NCBI GenBank assembly: GCA_023664865.1
Contig: JAMPEU010000008.1
Location: 1-64,000 of the forward strand
Reading direction: 5' to 3'
Length of the DNA stretch: 64,000 bases
DNA from: Butyrivibrio sp.
GTDB taxonomy: Bacteria; Bacillota; Clostridia; Lachnospirales; Lachnospiraceae
Shown here: piece by piece, positions 24,871 through 34,132 of the stretch
How positions within the stretch are numbered: the stretch's first letter is position 1
How the letters are laid out: each line of letters opens with the position of its first letter
Position numbers and translations under genes: made by a program
The notes under the pieces: generated by a model
What the model saw: only the letters and a program-made list of their open reading frames with translations
Database searches by the model: none
What the model was told of the DNA's origin: nothing

Positions 24871-26322
24871 TCAACTCTGCACTTTTTTAACCAAACCCAT
24901 AATATATAAAATTGAATTTCTGTTAATTACATATGCTAAACCCACATATACTATAATCCCTGTGCAACATTGTACAAATAATAATACTGCTGTATTATTT
25001 ATGAAAGCTCTTTCACAATATACAAAAATTCCCATTATTAATCCCGACAAATAGGAAGGCAATGTATCACGCATCTGCTCTTTATATGTATACCCTATTA
25101 TTCTTTTCAAATTCATTGTATGCAAAATAACTGCAAGTCCAGCCTCAATGACTCCTCCCCATGCTATCATATTTACGCTGTTAAAGATATATACTGCAAC
25201 AAATAGCGTTGAAAACAAACATATATTCAATATCACTTCCATTTTTAATATAATATCGCTTCTCCCCACAGACATAGTAGCGCTCTGAGCAATCGTTGTA
25301 AGTGGTCTGGAAAGAAATCGCAGACAATAAATTTGTAAAAATGGAACACACGGAAGCCATTTGTCTGTATACAATAATGTTATTACAGGTTCTGCGGTCA
25401 CTAACAATCCGACTGCTACTGGCGACAAAATAAACGTACATAATTGGACTGCCTGCCTTATTATATTCTTTCTTTTTACATAATCATCTTGAATACTTGA
25501 CAATGCGGGAAAAATTACCTTTCCCACGGTTCCATATATATTGGATAATACAGCACTAGGTATTTTTACTCCATTATCATAAAAAGCAAGTTCTGCTGAT
25601 GAAAAACGTTTTCCTATTACTAAAGTCTGAATATTTCCAGTAAGTGTAAATATAAGATTTTGCGCTAAAACCTTCCATCCAAATCCCATAATTTTTTTTG
25701 CTCTAGAAATTGAGAGTTGAAGTTTTGGAAACCATCTGCAAGCAAGCAATAAAACAATCGTGTCTATAATCGAATTAGTTAAATATTGCCCAACTAATGC
25801 CCATATCTTAAATCCCATTAATGCTAAAACTATACCCACCACTGCTGAAATCAAAGTCCCTATCAAAGTAGAGAAAAAAAATTTTTTAAATTCCATATTC
25901 TTTTGTATCTTAGCATGTTGTATCGTATTAATAGATGCAATCGGAAGCCGTATAGCCATTATCCTAATCACTATACTGAGTTCCGACATTTTATAAAACT
26001 TTTCAATATAGGGAGCCGATATAAACAAAATTCCATATAAAATACAACTCATTATAAATCCGCAAGTAAACGCTGTGTTAAAATCAAGTTCGTCTGCATC
26101 TTGCTTCTGCACCAGTGAAGTCCCGAAACCCGATGACACAAATATATCCGCAAACGTTATCATAACCGTAACAATTGAAATAATTCCATAGTGTTCCGGC
26201 TCTATCAGCCGAGCTAAAATGATTGATACCAGCATTTGGATTACATACGCGGCAAAGCGTTCACTGTATGCCCATACAAAGCCTTTAATCGTTTTCTCCT
26301 TTAAATTTTCCTGTCTAGCCAT
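24871..26322 (-). CDS. Polysaccharide flippase (Wzx/MATE-type)
   Basis: A 483-residue protein with about twelve to fourteen hydrophobic segments, of the polysaccharide transporter family that flips undecaprenyl-linked repeat units to the outer face. The N-terminus TIKGFVWAYSERFAAYVIQ and the segment ARLIEPEHYGIISIV are characteristic of the lipopolysaccharide flippase branch. With the Wzy-like polymerase (29562) and the priming transferase (46692) it completes a Wzx/Wzy-dependent pathway. No homopolymer tract. Confidence 0.9.
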   Translation of the reverse strand: MARQENLKEKTIKGFVWAYSERFAAYVIQMLVSIILARLIEPEHYGIISIVTVMITFADIFVSSGFGTSLVQKQDADELDFNTAFTCGFIMSCILYGILFISAPYIEKFYKMSELSIVIRIMAIRLPIASINTIQHAKIQKNMEFKKFFFSTLIGTLISAVVGIVLALMGFKIWALVGQYLTNSIIDTIVLLLACRWFPKLQLSISRAKKIMGFGWKVLAQNLIFTLTGNIQTLVIGKRFSSAELAFYDNGVKIPSAVLSNIYGTVGKVIFPALSSIQDDYVKRKNIIRQAVQLCTFILSPVAVGLLVTAEPVITLLYTDKWLPCVPFLQIYCLRFLSRPLTTIAQSATMSVGRSDIILKMEVILNICLFSTLFVAVYIFNSVNMIAWGGVIEAGLAVILHTMNLKRIIGYTYKEQMRDTLPSYLSGLIMGIFVYCERAFINNTAVLLFVQCCTGIIVYVGLAYVINRNSILYIMGLVKKVQS

Positions 26323-26449
26323 AATTAATTTACCCTATGCAGATTTTATCTGCCTATAAAACTTTTTATCTTCTTTTTCAGTTTTGAAAGCAATATCAGC
26401 GAAACGCAGCTTCTAAGCTGCTACAATGGAAATAATAAAGTTCAGCCAT

Positions 26450-27540
26450 TTATACTTTTAGCATGGATTTTAGAATTTCTAATGAATATGTTCTAAAATG
26501 TTCTCTCTTTTCATCAACTTGTTGCCAGTCAATTTCTTTCATCTGATTTACTCCATATTTATTTCCGTTCCGTCCTTCCAAACCTAACTTTTTAGCAACC
26601 ATTTCCAATCTATATGAATCTTTATTATAATATATAAAAGGTACATGAAAGTACACTGCAAACAACATTCCATGATAAGATGCGGTAAACAACATTTTTG
26701 TATTGGCAATAGCAGATAAAAAATCCGTTATGGTGTATACTTCCATGTTTTCACATCCTGCCCTATTAATTATCCAAAAATCATATCCAATCTTTTTAGC
26801 ATCTATGTTATTTTGCTCTGCATATTCCTTAATTGCTTTGCTTACATTTCCTTCATTATCATCAAAATACATTAAGCAATAATCTTCCTGATTGTTTTGC
26901 TTTAAGTAACTTCCCCATATTTTGGGGTCAATAAGCATTGTTGGATCACAAACACAATCTACTTTTCTATTTAACAATGCTGAAAGTTTGTTAGCCAGTT
27001 CTTCCTCTCGAACTACTATTTCGTCAAATCCCTTCAAATACTTCGCAACTGTCGTTTCATCATCAGATTTGTACATTCCGGATGTGGCAAATGCATATTT
27101 TTGTTTACCCCCCCCGCAAAATCCAACATATATGTATAGTCTGATTTTGTAAATGAAGTATTCCATAACATGTCACTTCCAATGACATAGCAATCATACT
27201 CGTTATTTGAGAATACAATGTTCTTTTTATTATACTTTTTTGAGGAAATAGTTGTTTCTTTTTTCAAAAATTTATGTAACATTCTGTGCTTTCTGGTATT
27301 CTTATAATTTCCTAAAATATAAAGTATTAACCACTTTATTTTATTGTTCGATGCGATAAAATTATATTTGGGAATTTCACGTCTATCAATTTCTGCACAA
27401 TGATAATTAATTATTTCTATTTCTAATCCTAGTTCTTTAATGGCTTTATACAATCCAACTGTTTGCAGTGTTGCCCCAAAATTTGTTGTATCATGAAATG
27501 TAATCAGTCCGATTTTTTTATTATCCAAATTTTCCTGCAT
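26450..27540 (-). pseudogene. Polysaccharide pyruvyltransferase family gene, frame OFF at a G8 tract
   Basis: Two overlapping frames together form one gene. The 5' part (27540 leftwards) begins MQENLDNKKIGLITFHD and includes VIGSDMLWN, a signature of the family. It runs to MLDFAGG and then leaves frame at eight G (complement 27108-27115), stopping after 168 residues. The other frame resumes precisely at the tract (GGGKQKYAFATSG) and continues to the normal C-terminus at 26450. With nine or six G the two would join into one protein of about 363 residues, the usual family length. The enzyme would add ketal pyruvate to a glycan repeat unit. The best reading is a phase-variable gene in the OFF state; a homopolymer sequencing error is the main alternative. 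Confidence 0.85.
27108..27115 (-). repeat. G8 homopolymer (phase-variation tract)
   Basis: Eight C on the plus strand, eight G in the coding strand, at the exact point where the pyruvyltransferase gene changes frame. Six other G8 tracts on the same strand lie at 14522-14529, 24611-24618, 28658-28665, 33541-33548, 36596-36603 and 50622-50629. Confidence 0.85.
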
Positions 27541-27572
27541 TACTAATGCTCCCTTTTATGAATATGCTGTTT

Positions 27573-28523
27573 TTATATCTCATTTTTCTTTAACAAATAG
27601 AAGTCCCTAAGTGTTATTCCCACATAGCTCCGGGATATATCTTCAAAAAACAGTTCCACCTTCTTATATAAAAGCTCTATCGACTCCACCGTCCTGTACT
27701 GAGGACTGCCTCCCGGCATTAGTTGCGAGGAATGCGTAAAGAACATCAGGTAATCGTCCTCCTCTTTTGACGACTCATTAATATGTTGAGCAATCTTCTT
27801 TAGTCCATGCAGACTTGTGTTGTTTGGACTGCACCATAAGTTCTGTCCTTTGAATACATGATAGAAACTTCTTGCTGTATTCATTACCGAAAAACCATCG
27901 GCACGAATAAAATCATGCACATTTCGTATCGTTACAGGCACTTCAAGTATGCTTGTTCCTGAAATAATGTATGGACTTTCCGGGAAATTTGTATAATCCG
28001 TTCCACCAAAATCTTTTGTCATTCCAACGCTACTTTTCCAATTTATATGCGGCGACACTGAACAATCCACCAAATAACCATATTGGTTAATCATTGAAAA
28101 ATATCTCGAATCTGTAGCCCAGCGTCCAGCTCTATGTGAAACCGGCACAATACCTGTACGTTGCTTAATAATTTCAGTCATTGTTATAATTTTTTCTTCC
28201 ATAATTTCATCAGGGTACTCTATCAGATACGGCGCGCCCTTTTCCTCTATTGGCAATTCATAAAATGGTGGTGTACTCCATGCATGCAGATGCATCCCTA
28301 ACTCACCTGTATTAGAAGCTTCTACTGAAGAAATAAAATCAACATAATTGTCATCCTGCAACATTTCATAATTACTGAGCCAAACAGGTTTAAACTCATA
28401 TTTATTACACAAGTTCTGAAAGCGTGGCAGATATTTTACATTTTCCGTTGTTATTTTCTTGCCAAGTTTCCAGTTCCACTGGTCGTCGCCTTCCGTGTCG
28501 ATTGTTATAATAAAATATTTCAT
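27573..28523 (-). CDS. Polysaccharide deacetylase-like protein (WalW type)
   Basis: A 316-residue soluble protein starting MKYFIITIDTEGD, the NodB-like motif with the catalytic/metal Asp pair area; HLHAWSTPPF and SHRAGRWA provide the remaining motifs (metal His residues and catalytic groove). It probably deacetylates a sugar of the repeat unit or its precursor; related proteins are often called WalW. The start at 28523 is chosen because TAGGAG sits just upstream; the open frame extends to 28556 into the previous gene. Confidence 0.8.
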   Translation of the reverse strand: MKYFIITIDTEGDDQWNWKLGKKITTENVKYLPRFQNLCNKYEFKPVWLSNYEMLQDDNYVDFISSVEASNTGELGMHLHAWSTPPFYELPIEEKGAPYLIEYPDEIMEEKIITMTEIIKQRTGIVPVSHRAGRWATDSRYFSMINQYGYLVDCSVSPHINWKSSVGMTKDFGGTDYTNFPESPYIISGTSILEVPVTIRNVHDFIRADGFSVMNTARSFYHVFKGQNLWCSPNNTSLHGLKKIAQHINESSKEEDDYLMFFTHSSQLMPGGSPQYRTVESIELLYKKVELFFEDISRSYVGITLRDFYLLKKNEI

Positions 28524-28530
28524 ATTAACT

Positions 28531-29511
28531 TTATCTCCTAGCCCCTTTCCCAGCAACGCTGCTGGAATTCATGTATTGATTATCATCCAAATTAACAGCT
28601 TCATAATTTTGCTTTCCAACAATAGCTGCATATAGCGGAAAAGCAGAACTGTACAATCCCCCCCCAAGTATTGAATATACTTTATTACTATTTGCCATTG
28701 CATAAAAATCAATAAAAGTTTTATCATACAGCTCTTCATCATTGCAAAAAGATATATGACCTATTTTCTTTGTCGGCATTACTGTTTTATAGCCGATTTT
28801 CAATGCTTCTGCAATAAAAATAGAACTGTCTGAAAAAATATATATTGCTTCGTTCGCATGTTTCAATGCAATATTTTCAAGTATTGTAAAAATTTTTTCT
28901 AATAAAATTTTTTTATCATTTTCTTCTAATTCATTTTCATATCCTCTCTCAAATTTTTCCAATATATTGATAAAACGAATATGCACACAAATATAGTTTT
29001 TTGGTAGACTACACTTTTCCAATAAAGATTCCAAATATTCAGACTTTTTAAACAATTCATGATACAAATCACTCCATGTCTTTTGCCATTCTTTTTCATT
29101 AAGGCATCTTATAATATCATTCCCCGCATAACAATAGCAATGCTTTTGCTTCGTGGAACTCAATCTGGGAATTCTGTTCTGTTTGCGAGGATTATAGTCA
29201 AAAAATCGAACATCCCCAATTTTATAAGATATTTCATTCTCTGCTGTTTGCCAGTTTACTTTATTGGGTACAAGATATCTACACAAATCAAATGGATCAG
29301 AAAAAACAATTTTAAAAGGCATATTGTTCTTCTTGGCAATATAGTATGTTCCAACTATAGCTTTCATTCTATCTGCTAAGCCTCCATGCTGTTTTCCATA
29401 TCCGCTTTCAAAAAAAATTACAACCTCATTTTTCACTTGATGTTTCGATTTTCCTAATTTATATAATCTGCATGCAATATATATGTTTTTCATAAATTCA
29501 GGAATTTTCAT
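28531..29511 (-). CDS. Putative fucosyltransferase-like glycosyltransferase with G8 tract
   Basis: A 326-residue protein with GGLADRMKAIVGTYYIAKK (about 40-58) and YICVHIRFIN (about 166-175), the nucleotide-sugar and HxR motifs of the NodZ/FUT-like GT-B families. The donor may be GDP-fucose, but that is family inference. Eight G encode ILGGGLYSS close to the C-terminus (complement 28658-28665), in frame; slippage would change the last about 40 residues. Start at 29511 (MKIPEFM) has AAAGGA nine bases upstream. Confidence 0.65.
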   Translation of the reverse strand: MKIPEFMKNIYIACRLYKLGKSKHQVKNEVVIFFESGYGKQHGGLADRMKAIVGTYYIAKKNNMPFKIVFSDPFDLCRYLVPNKVNWQTAENEISYKIGDVRFFDYNPRKQNRIPRLSSTKQKHCYCYAGNDIIRCLNEKEWQKTWSDLYHELFKKSEYLESLLEKCSLPKNYICVHIRFINILEKFERGYENELEENDKKILLEKIFTILENIALKHANEAIYIFSDSSIFIAEALKIGYKTVMPTKKIGHISFCNDEELYDKTFIDFYAMANSNKVYSILGGGLYSSAFPLYAAIVGKQNYEAVNLDDNQYMNSSSVAGKGARR

Positions 29512-29561
29512 ATTATTTGTTCCTTTCGCATTTAATTTTCTTCTCAACAGCCTATCACTAT

Positions 29562-30941
29562 CTATCTTACAATAACAGCATTTTTCGGAAATTGTATGCT
29601 TTGTTCATAGCGTAATAGAAACAAAACAGGCATCATAGTCAGATATATATTTGATATTGTTAAAAACTGTATAGATTGAACAAATATCAAATATGCCGCT
29701 AAGCCAATAATACAAAAACCAATATTTCTTTTTACTGACTTTGCAGCCATTATATAGTAAACTATTAGAGAAAACCATAAAACAGCACCTATAATTCCTG
29801 TACCAGCAATTATATCCAAAATCATGTTATGCGGTGAAAAAGAAGCTCTTGTTTTATCTGCAATATTAGTAACACCCATACCGTATACCAGATAATTCAA
29901 GTTTTTTTGAAAAAAAGCAATATATTCTTTAGCAGTATCAACCCTCCCCGTTGATATATCACCAATCTCTATCCCCAACACTAACCTTTCCCAAACATTT
30001 TTGATTGCCAATTGATATATAACATTTCTAAAAAGAAATATAACCAATATGGCAACTCCAATTAAGAAAAACCAATTATCCCATTGGACGCTGTCTCTCC
30101 GTTTCCTGCCTTGTATATAAATAAAAAAAAGAAGCTGAACAAACATTGTAAGTAAATACGCCTTTGATGCTGTTAAAAACCCAAAAAATAATGAACCAAA
30201 AAAAGATGCCCAATATAATAATGATTTTCTTTCCTTCACCAACAAAACAATACTAATAGAAACTGAAACAGTGCAGAATAATGCAATATAATTTTGATTA
30301 TCTCCCAGCATAACTGCTGTATCGCCTTTATACTGAGATGACTGCCCTATCAGCCCTTTAGGATTCCCAAAACGTACTTGTTTGAAAATAAAATCACTTC
30401 CAGCAATCTGAATCGTATTCAGCAAAATGATGAACATAACACAAAAAAATAATGCCAGAAAAGTTTTCAATACATAAGCAATCTCATCCTGTCGCAACAA
30501 ATCTATATTTTCCATTATAAGAAGAAATAGGATAAGATAGCTGCCGATTGATATTATCACACTTACTGATTCCACATTCCCCGCATCAATTATAAATTCA
30601 AAAACAATAAAGTATACCATAATTAAAGTCGGGAAAATTTTTGCCGGAGTCCGTCTGAGCAATTTAAATTTTAACAAGTACATTATTATCCAAACAACAC
30701 ATATATTACCTGTTTCTATACCGCCAAAGAAAAGCGGCAAACTGCACCCGAAAGCAATCATGTCTTCCCGCGTAAAAAAAGGCATACCGAATAATAAAAT
30801 GACTGTAAATACATTCGCCTGAATGGCTACCCCAAATACATCACGCATTAACAGACTGCCTATTAAAATCAGCATATCTATTCTAAATATTTCTTTTTTT
30901 CTCTTTTTTTCCAGCTTAATAAAAAGCCCGCTATTCCTCAT
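29562..30941 (-). CDS. O-antigen ligase/polymerase-like membrane protein (Wzy)
   Basis: A protein of about 460 residues with at least ten transmembrane segments and a large outside loop containing GRVDTAKEYIAFFQ and SPHNMILDIIAGTGIIG, typical of Wzy_C/O-antigen ligase proteins. It would polymerise flipped repeat units on the outer face. Its start overlaps the end of the upstream glycosyltransferase gene; ATG at 30941 is taken, though ATG/GTG codons at 30962/30965 remain possible, GGAGG lying between. Confidence 0.85.
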   Translation of the reverse strand: MRNSGLFIKLEKKRKKEIFRIDMLILIGSLLMRDVFGVAIQANVFTVILLFGMPFFTREDMIAFGCSLPLFFGGIETGNICVVWIIMYLLKFKLLRRTPAKIFPTLIMVYFIVFEFIIDAGNVESVSVIISIGSYLILFLLIMENIDLLRQDEIAYVLKTFLALFFCVMFIILLNTIQIAGSDFIFKQVRFGNPKGLIGQSSQYKGDTAVMLGDNQNYIALFCTVSVSISIVLLVKERKSLLYWASFFGSLFFGFLTASKAYLLTMFVQLLFFIYIQGRKRRDSVQWDNWFFLIGVAILVIFLFRNVIYQLAIKNVWERLVLGIEIGDISTGRVDTAKEYIAFFQKNLNYLVYGMGVTNIADKTRASFSPHNMILDIIAGTGIIGAVLWFSLIVYYIMAAKSVKRNIGFCIIGLAAYLIFVQSIQFLTISNIYLTMMPVLFLLRYEQSIQFPKNAVIVR

Positions 30942-32061
30942 CCCTGTACATGGCCTCCACATCACGTACTATGCTCTTTATATCAATCCTTGCCAGATCA
31001 TAATATACCGACTCTTTAGGATTCCCAATGATCTCTTTTGCTTTCTCCGCCCAAGAATACGCTCCATCGCCAAGGCTTTTAAAATCAATTAAATTAGATA
31101 TAACTGTTTCTTTAGAAACCTTATCGGAAGCAAGAATCGGCGTTTCCACTGCCTGTGCCTCTATTACGGTAATACTCAGTCCTTCCACAAAAGAAGGGAA
31201 TACAAACAAATCCATCATCTTTACAAGCTGTGCTATATCAGTCCTATTTCCCCAAAATACTGTTTTTTCCAATATTCCGTATCCATCTAATTTCTCTTCA
31301 CAAGCCTTGCGCAATGCGCCATCTCCTACCAGCCACAATTCAGTTTCCGGACATAACCGTTGAAAATGATTAAACACCTCAATTAAAAAGAAATGGTTTT
31401 TTACTTCTGCAAACCTTCCTACATGCCCAATAATTATTTTCCCCGGGCTGATGCCATATTTCTGCCGTAATTCATCCCTACTCTCTTTAATACGGAATCT
31501 GTCCAACTCTATCCCATTCATGAATATCCGTATGTCTGTGTCTTTGCCCAAGTGCTTTTTCAACGGTTCAACCATCTCTTTATGAAGGGCTATAATTTTT
31601 GTCTTGTAATGTTTTGAAAGCCATTTTATTGCTTTCTTTTCCACAATGCCGTTCTGGCGAAACCATCTGGCCGGATCAGTATGTATCGTCATATATATCC
31701 CCGTACTCTTTAAAGGAGCGCTTAAAGCCACATACACGCTCAATCCTGCGTGTAAGTGAATCACATCAGGCTTGATGCTTTTAATGATGCGGCGAAACAA
31801 GAATGGGCGCAGTGCAAAGTGGAAAAACTTCCGTATCAATACTGGTGCTTTTATCCATCTGTCAATTATGTCATTAATGTATATTACGTGGATTCCTTCC
31901 TCCTGCAGCTTTTTATCGTATACCGAATGCATGTTTACAACGCATAATAAAGTAACATCATTTGTCTCCTTATCCAGATTAATGCAATAATTCGTCACGA
32001 GGTTCTCCGCACCACCCATGCCTAAACCACCTATTACTTGCATTATTTTCATTTTATCCAT
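30931..32061 (-). CDS. GT4-family glycosyltransferase
   Basis: Cytoplasmic GT-B enzyme, 376 residues, retaining mechanism expected. KIMQVIGGLGMGGAENLVTNY is the N-terminal acceptor-side glycine loop; IIGHVGRFAEVKNH and FPSFVEGLSITVIEAQA (the EX7E region) bind the nucleotide sugar. It adds one sugar to the lipid-linked repeat unit. Overlaps the next glycosyltransferase gene by eight bases. Confidence 0.9.
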   Translation of the reverse strand: MDKMKIMQVIGGLGMGGAENLVTNYCINLDKETNDVTLLCVVNMHSVYDKKLQEEGIHVIYINDIIDRWIKAPVLIRKFFHFALRPFLFRRIIKSIKPDVIHLHAGLSVYVALSAPLKSTGIYMTIHTDPARWFRQNGIVEKKAIKWLSKHYKTKIIALHKEMVEPLKKHLGKDTDIRIFMNGIELDRFRIKESRDELRQKYGISPGKIIIGHVGRFAEVKNHFFLIEVFNHFQRLCPETELWLVGDGALRKACEEKLDGYGILEKTVFWGNRTDIAQLVKMMDLFVFPSFVEGLSITVIEAQAVETPILASDKVSKETVISNLIDFKSLGDGAYSWAEKAKEIIGNPKESVYYDLARIDIKSIVRDVEAMYRDEE

Positions 32062-33181
32062 GTGCAGACTCCTTCGGTGTCTCAGATTTTACCTTGTTTT
32101 TTAGAAATAAAAATTGTTCCCATTTGCCAAATATCCGCTCTTCATTCAACTCACTCATGATTAACTTTGCGTTTGCGGCAAGTTTATCTGACACTGATGC
32201 GTCATTCAATATCTGCTTCAGCTTTATTACATACGCATCTTCATCTTCACAAACATAGCCATTAATTCCATCCTTTATAATTTCAGCAGCAAGCCCTTTA
32301 GAAAAGTTTGTCGTAATTACAGGAATTCCATTTGCCATTGCTTCTATAAGTGCATTAGGATAACCTTCATATAATGACGTAAAAGCAAATGCTTTGGCAT
32401 CTCTATGTTTTTTCATAACATCATATTCTACTCCATCCAAAAAAATCCTATCTGAAAATCTGGACAGTCTGGCTTGTGTCTTGAGCTTATCTTTTAATAT
32501 TCCTTCACCAAAAATATGAAGTTCAACCTTTTTATCTTCATCTGCAATTCTTTCAAACACGCGAATAAGCATTGATTGATTTTTGGGTGCGACTAATCTT
32601 CCAGCAGATATTATCCAGTTCGTTCGCTCTCCGTATTTTATTGGTTTAGAGTCTTCGACAACATCTAATGGAATTGCATTGGGTATCACGTCATATCGAC
32701 TGATTTTAGGGAAAAAATATTTTTTCCTGGTTGTTTCTGTTTGAAATACAACACCCGCTATCCTATTGTAGAATAATCTTCCAAAAATATTATTCAAAGT
32801 ATTCAGTTTATTACCACATCGAATGGATGTGTAAACAGGAATCTTCTTTCTCAGACATGCCAAGATTGTCGGAAGTTCCATATTAAACAAAAAAACCACT
32901 ACCGCATCCGGTCTGGTTTTCTCCAATATGGTCTTCATATTTTTATATTTCAGATAAAGCCTTTTTGACCTTCTTTTTTCAGAGTCAACTCCCATTTTTA
33001 TAAGCTTTATTCTTTCATCAACTTTATAAAAATCCGAATCGGTATCAGAATTTACTAATGTCACATCATATCCGTGCCTGCAAAAAGAATTCGCTAAAGT
33101 TACAAGCTGCCGTTCCGCTCCACCTGCAATATTGCCATCAATTGCAAATAAAATTTTTTCGTTTCGTCTACTTGTTATCAT
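32054..33181 (-). CDS. GT4-family glycosyltransferase
   Basis: Second GT-B enzyme of the cluster, 375 residues. IAGGAERQLVTLANSF marks the N-terminal domain, and IISAGRLVAPKNQSMLI with FTSLYEGYPNALIEAMA the donor-binding C-terminal domain. Overlaps the ATP-grasp gene by 14 bases and the previous glycosyltransferase gene by eight, so the three are translated as a block. Donor and acceptor unknown. Confidence 0.9.
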   Translation of the reverse strand: MITSRRNEKILFAIDGNIAGGAERQLVTLANSFCRHGYDVTLVNSDTDSDFYKVDERIKLIKMGVDSEKRRSKRLYLKYKNMKTILEKTRPDAVVVFLFNMELPTILACLRKKIPVYTSIRCGNKLNTLNNIFGRLFYNRIAGVVFQTETTRKKYFFPKISRYDVIPNAIPLDVVEDSKPIKYGERTNWIISAGRLVAPKNQSMLIRVFERIADEDKKVELHIFGEGILKDKLKTQARLSRFSDRIFLDGVEYDVMKKHRDAKAFAFTSLYEGYPNALIEAMANGIPVITTNFSKGLAAEIIKDGINGYVCEDEDAYVIKLKQILNDASVSDKLAANAKLIMSELNEERIFGKWEQFLFLKNKVKSETPKESAHG

Positions 33182-34097
33182 AAATATTTAACATTTCTCC
33201 TAATTTTAAATCATATTCTTGTGGCTCAAAATGCACGAATCCACTATTAGGGTAAAATGTAAACTCTGAGAAAAATACCTGTTTACCAATACAATAAAAA
33301 TCTACCCTTACAAATTTCTCATTCCTGCATAGCTTTTCAGCACAAGATAGCATATCTTCATACGCTGCTGGTTTTTGTGGAATCTCATCGAAATCAGAAT
33401 AATCCGTTCTTCTAAACTCCGCAAATTTCCAATCCAGAGTCAAAAAACTGATTCTTGCTGTAAAATGATTATCTAATCCCTCTGAAACATACAAAAATTG
33501 AGGTTTTCCATTAAAGCAATAAAATTTATAGTCTGCCATGCCCCCCCCGCGTTGCATTTCCAAGAGCGGCTCAACAATTATTCTCGGTCTTATATCTTTA
33601 TATTGCCATTCTCTAGCACGATAAAAATAATTAGTAGACACCGCTTTTTTAAGTTTCTTTTTAATTGCATTCCATTTAAAATTTGCTTTATTTCTGCAAA
33701 GAAATGTGCTGCCTGAATCATGCGTACATTTAATGGCAAACTGATCCGGTAATGTTTCAAGCTTAATGTCTTCAACATTTTCATATACTTGCAATGTTGG
33801 AACAACATATTCCTGTCCAATCAAATCAGTTACTAATTTTTTAGCCTCATATTTATCTGCCATAACCGTATGTATACTTTTTCTATCATTTAATTTTAAC
33901 CATTGTAATTTCTGATTAAATGTTTGAGGATTTTTCAAATTCAGCTTTTCTTTATAATATAAAAAATATAAAGATTCGATATATTTTTTATCATCTATCA
34001 GTTTTGAAAGATATGTATTCATCATAATAAATCGAAATATGGCAAATGGATCATCTATCATCTTTTTCAAATAATGCCTTATTATATAAAAGTTCAT
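33168..34097 (-). CDS. TupA-like ATP-grasp protein with G8 tract
   Basis: A 309-residue protein of the TupA-like ATP-grasp family common in polysaccharide clusters, where it is thought to make amide or ester links of an amino acid or polyol to a glycan. Features are KLNLKNPQTFNQKLQWLKLND (about 50-70, shown in part), ADKYEAKKLV, FAIKCTHDSGS for ATP phosphate binding and VRVDFYCIG near the metal site. Eight G encode QRGGGMADYKF at about 185-195 (complement 33541-33548), in frame; slippage would abolish the catalytic half. GGGAG precedes the ATG. Confidence 0.82.
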   Translation of the reverse strand: MNFYIIRHYLKKMIDDPFAIFRFIMMNTYLSKLIDDKKYIESLYFLYYKEKLNLKNPQTFNQKLQWLKLNDRKSIHTVMADKYEAKKLVTDLIGQEYVVPTLQVYENVEDIKLETLPDQFAIKCTHDSGSTFLCRNKANFKWNAIKKKLKKAVSTNYFYRAREWQYKDIRPRIIVEPLLEMQRGGGMADYKFYCFNGKPQFLYVSEGLDNHFTARISFLTLDWKFAEFRRTDYSDFDEIPQKPAAYEDMLSCAEKLCRNEKFVRVDFYCIGKQVFFSEFTFYPNSGFVHFEPQEYDLKLGEMLNIYDNK

Positions 34098-34132
34098 TAA
34101 ACAGCACTCCCTATCTCTTCATCTCATATTTT

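Noticed and set aside
27108..27115. G8 tract as a plain sequencing error
   Set aside because: Cannot be excluded for this one gene, but six other tracts of the same length keep their genes in frame, and the set is too improbable to be chance; kept as phase variation with this caveat.
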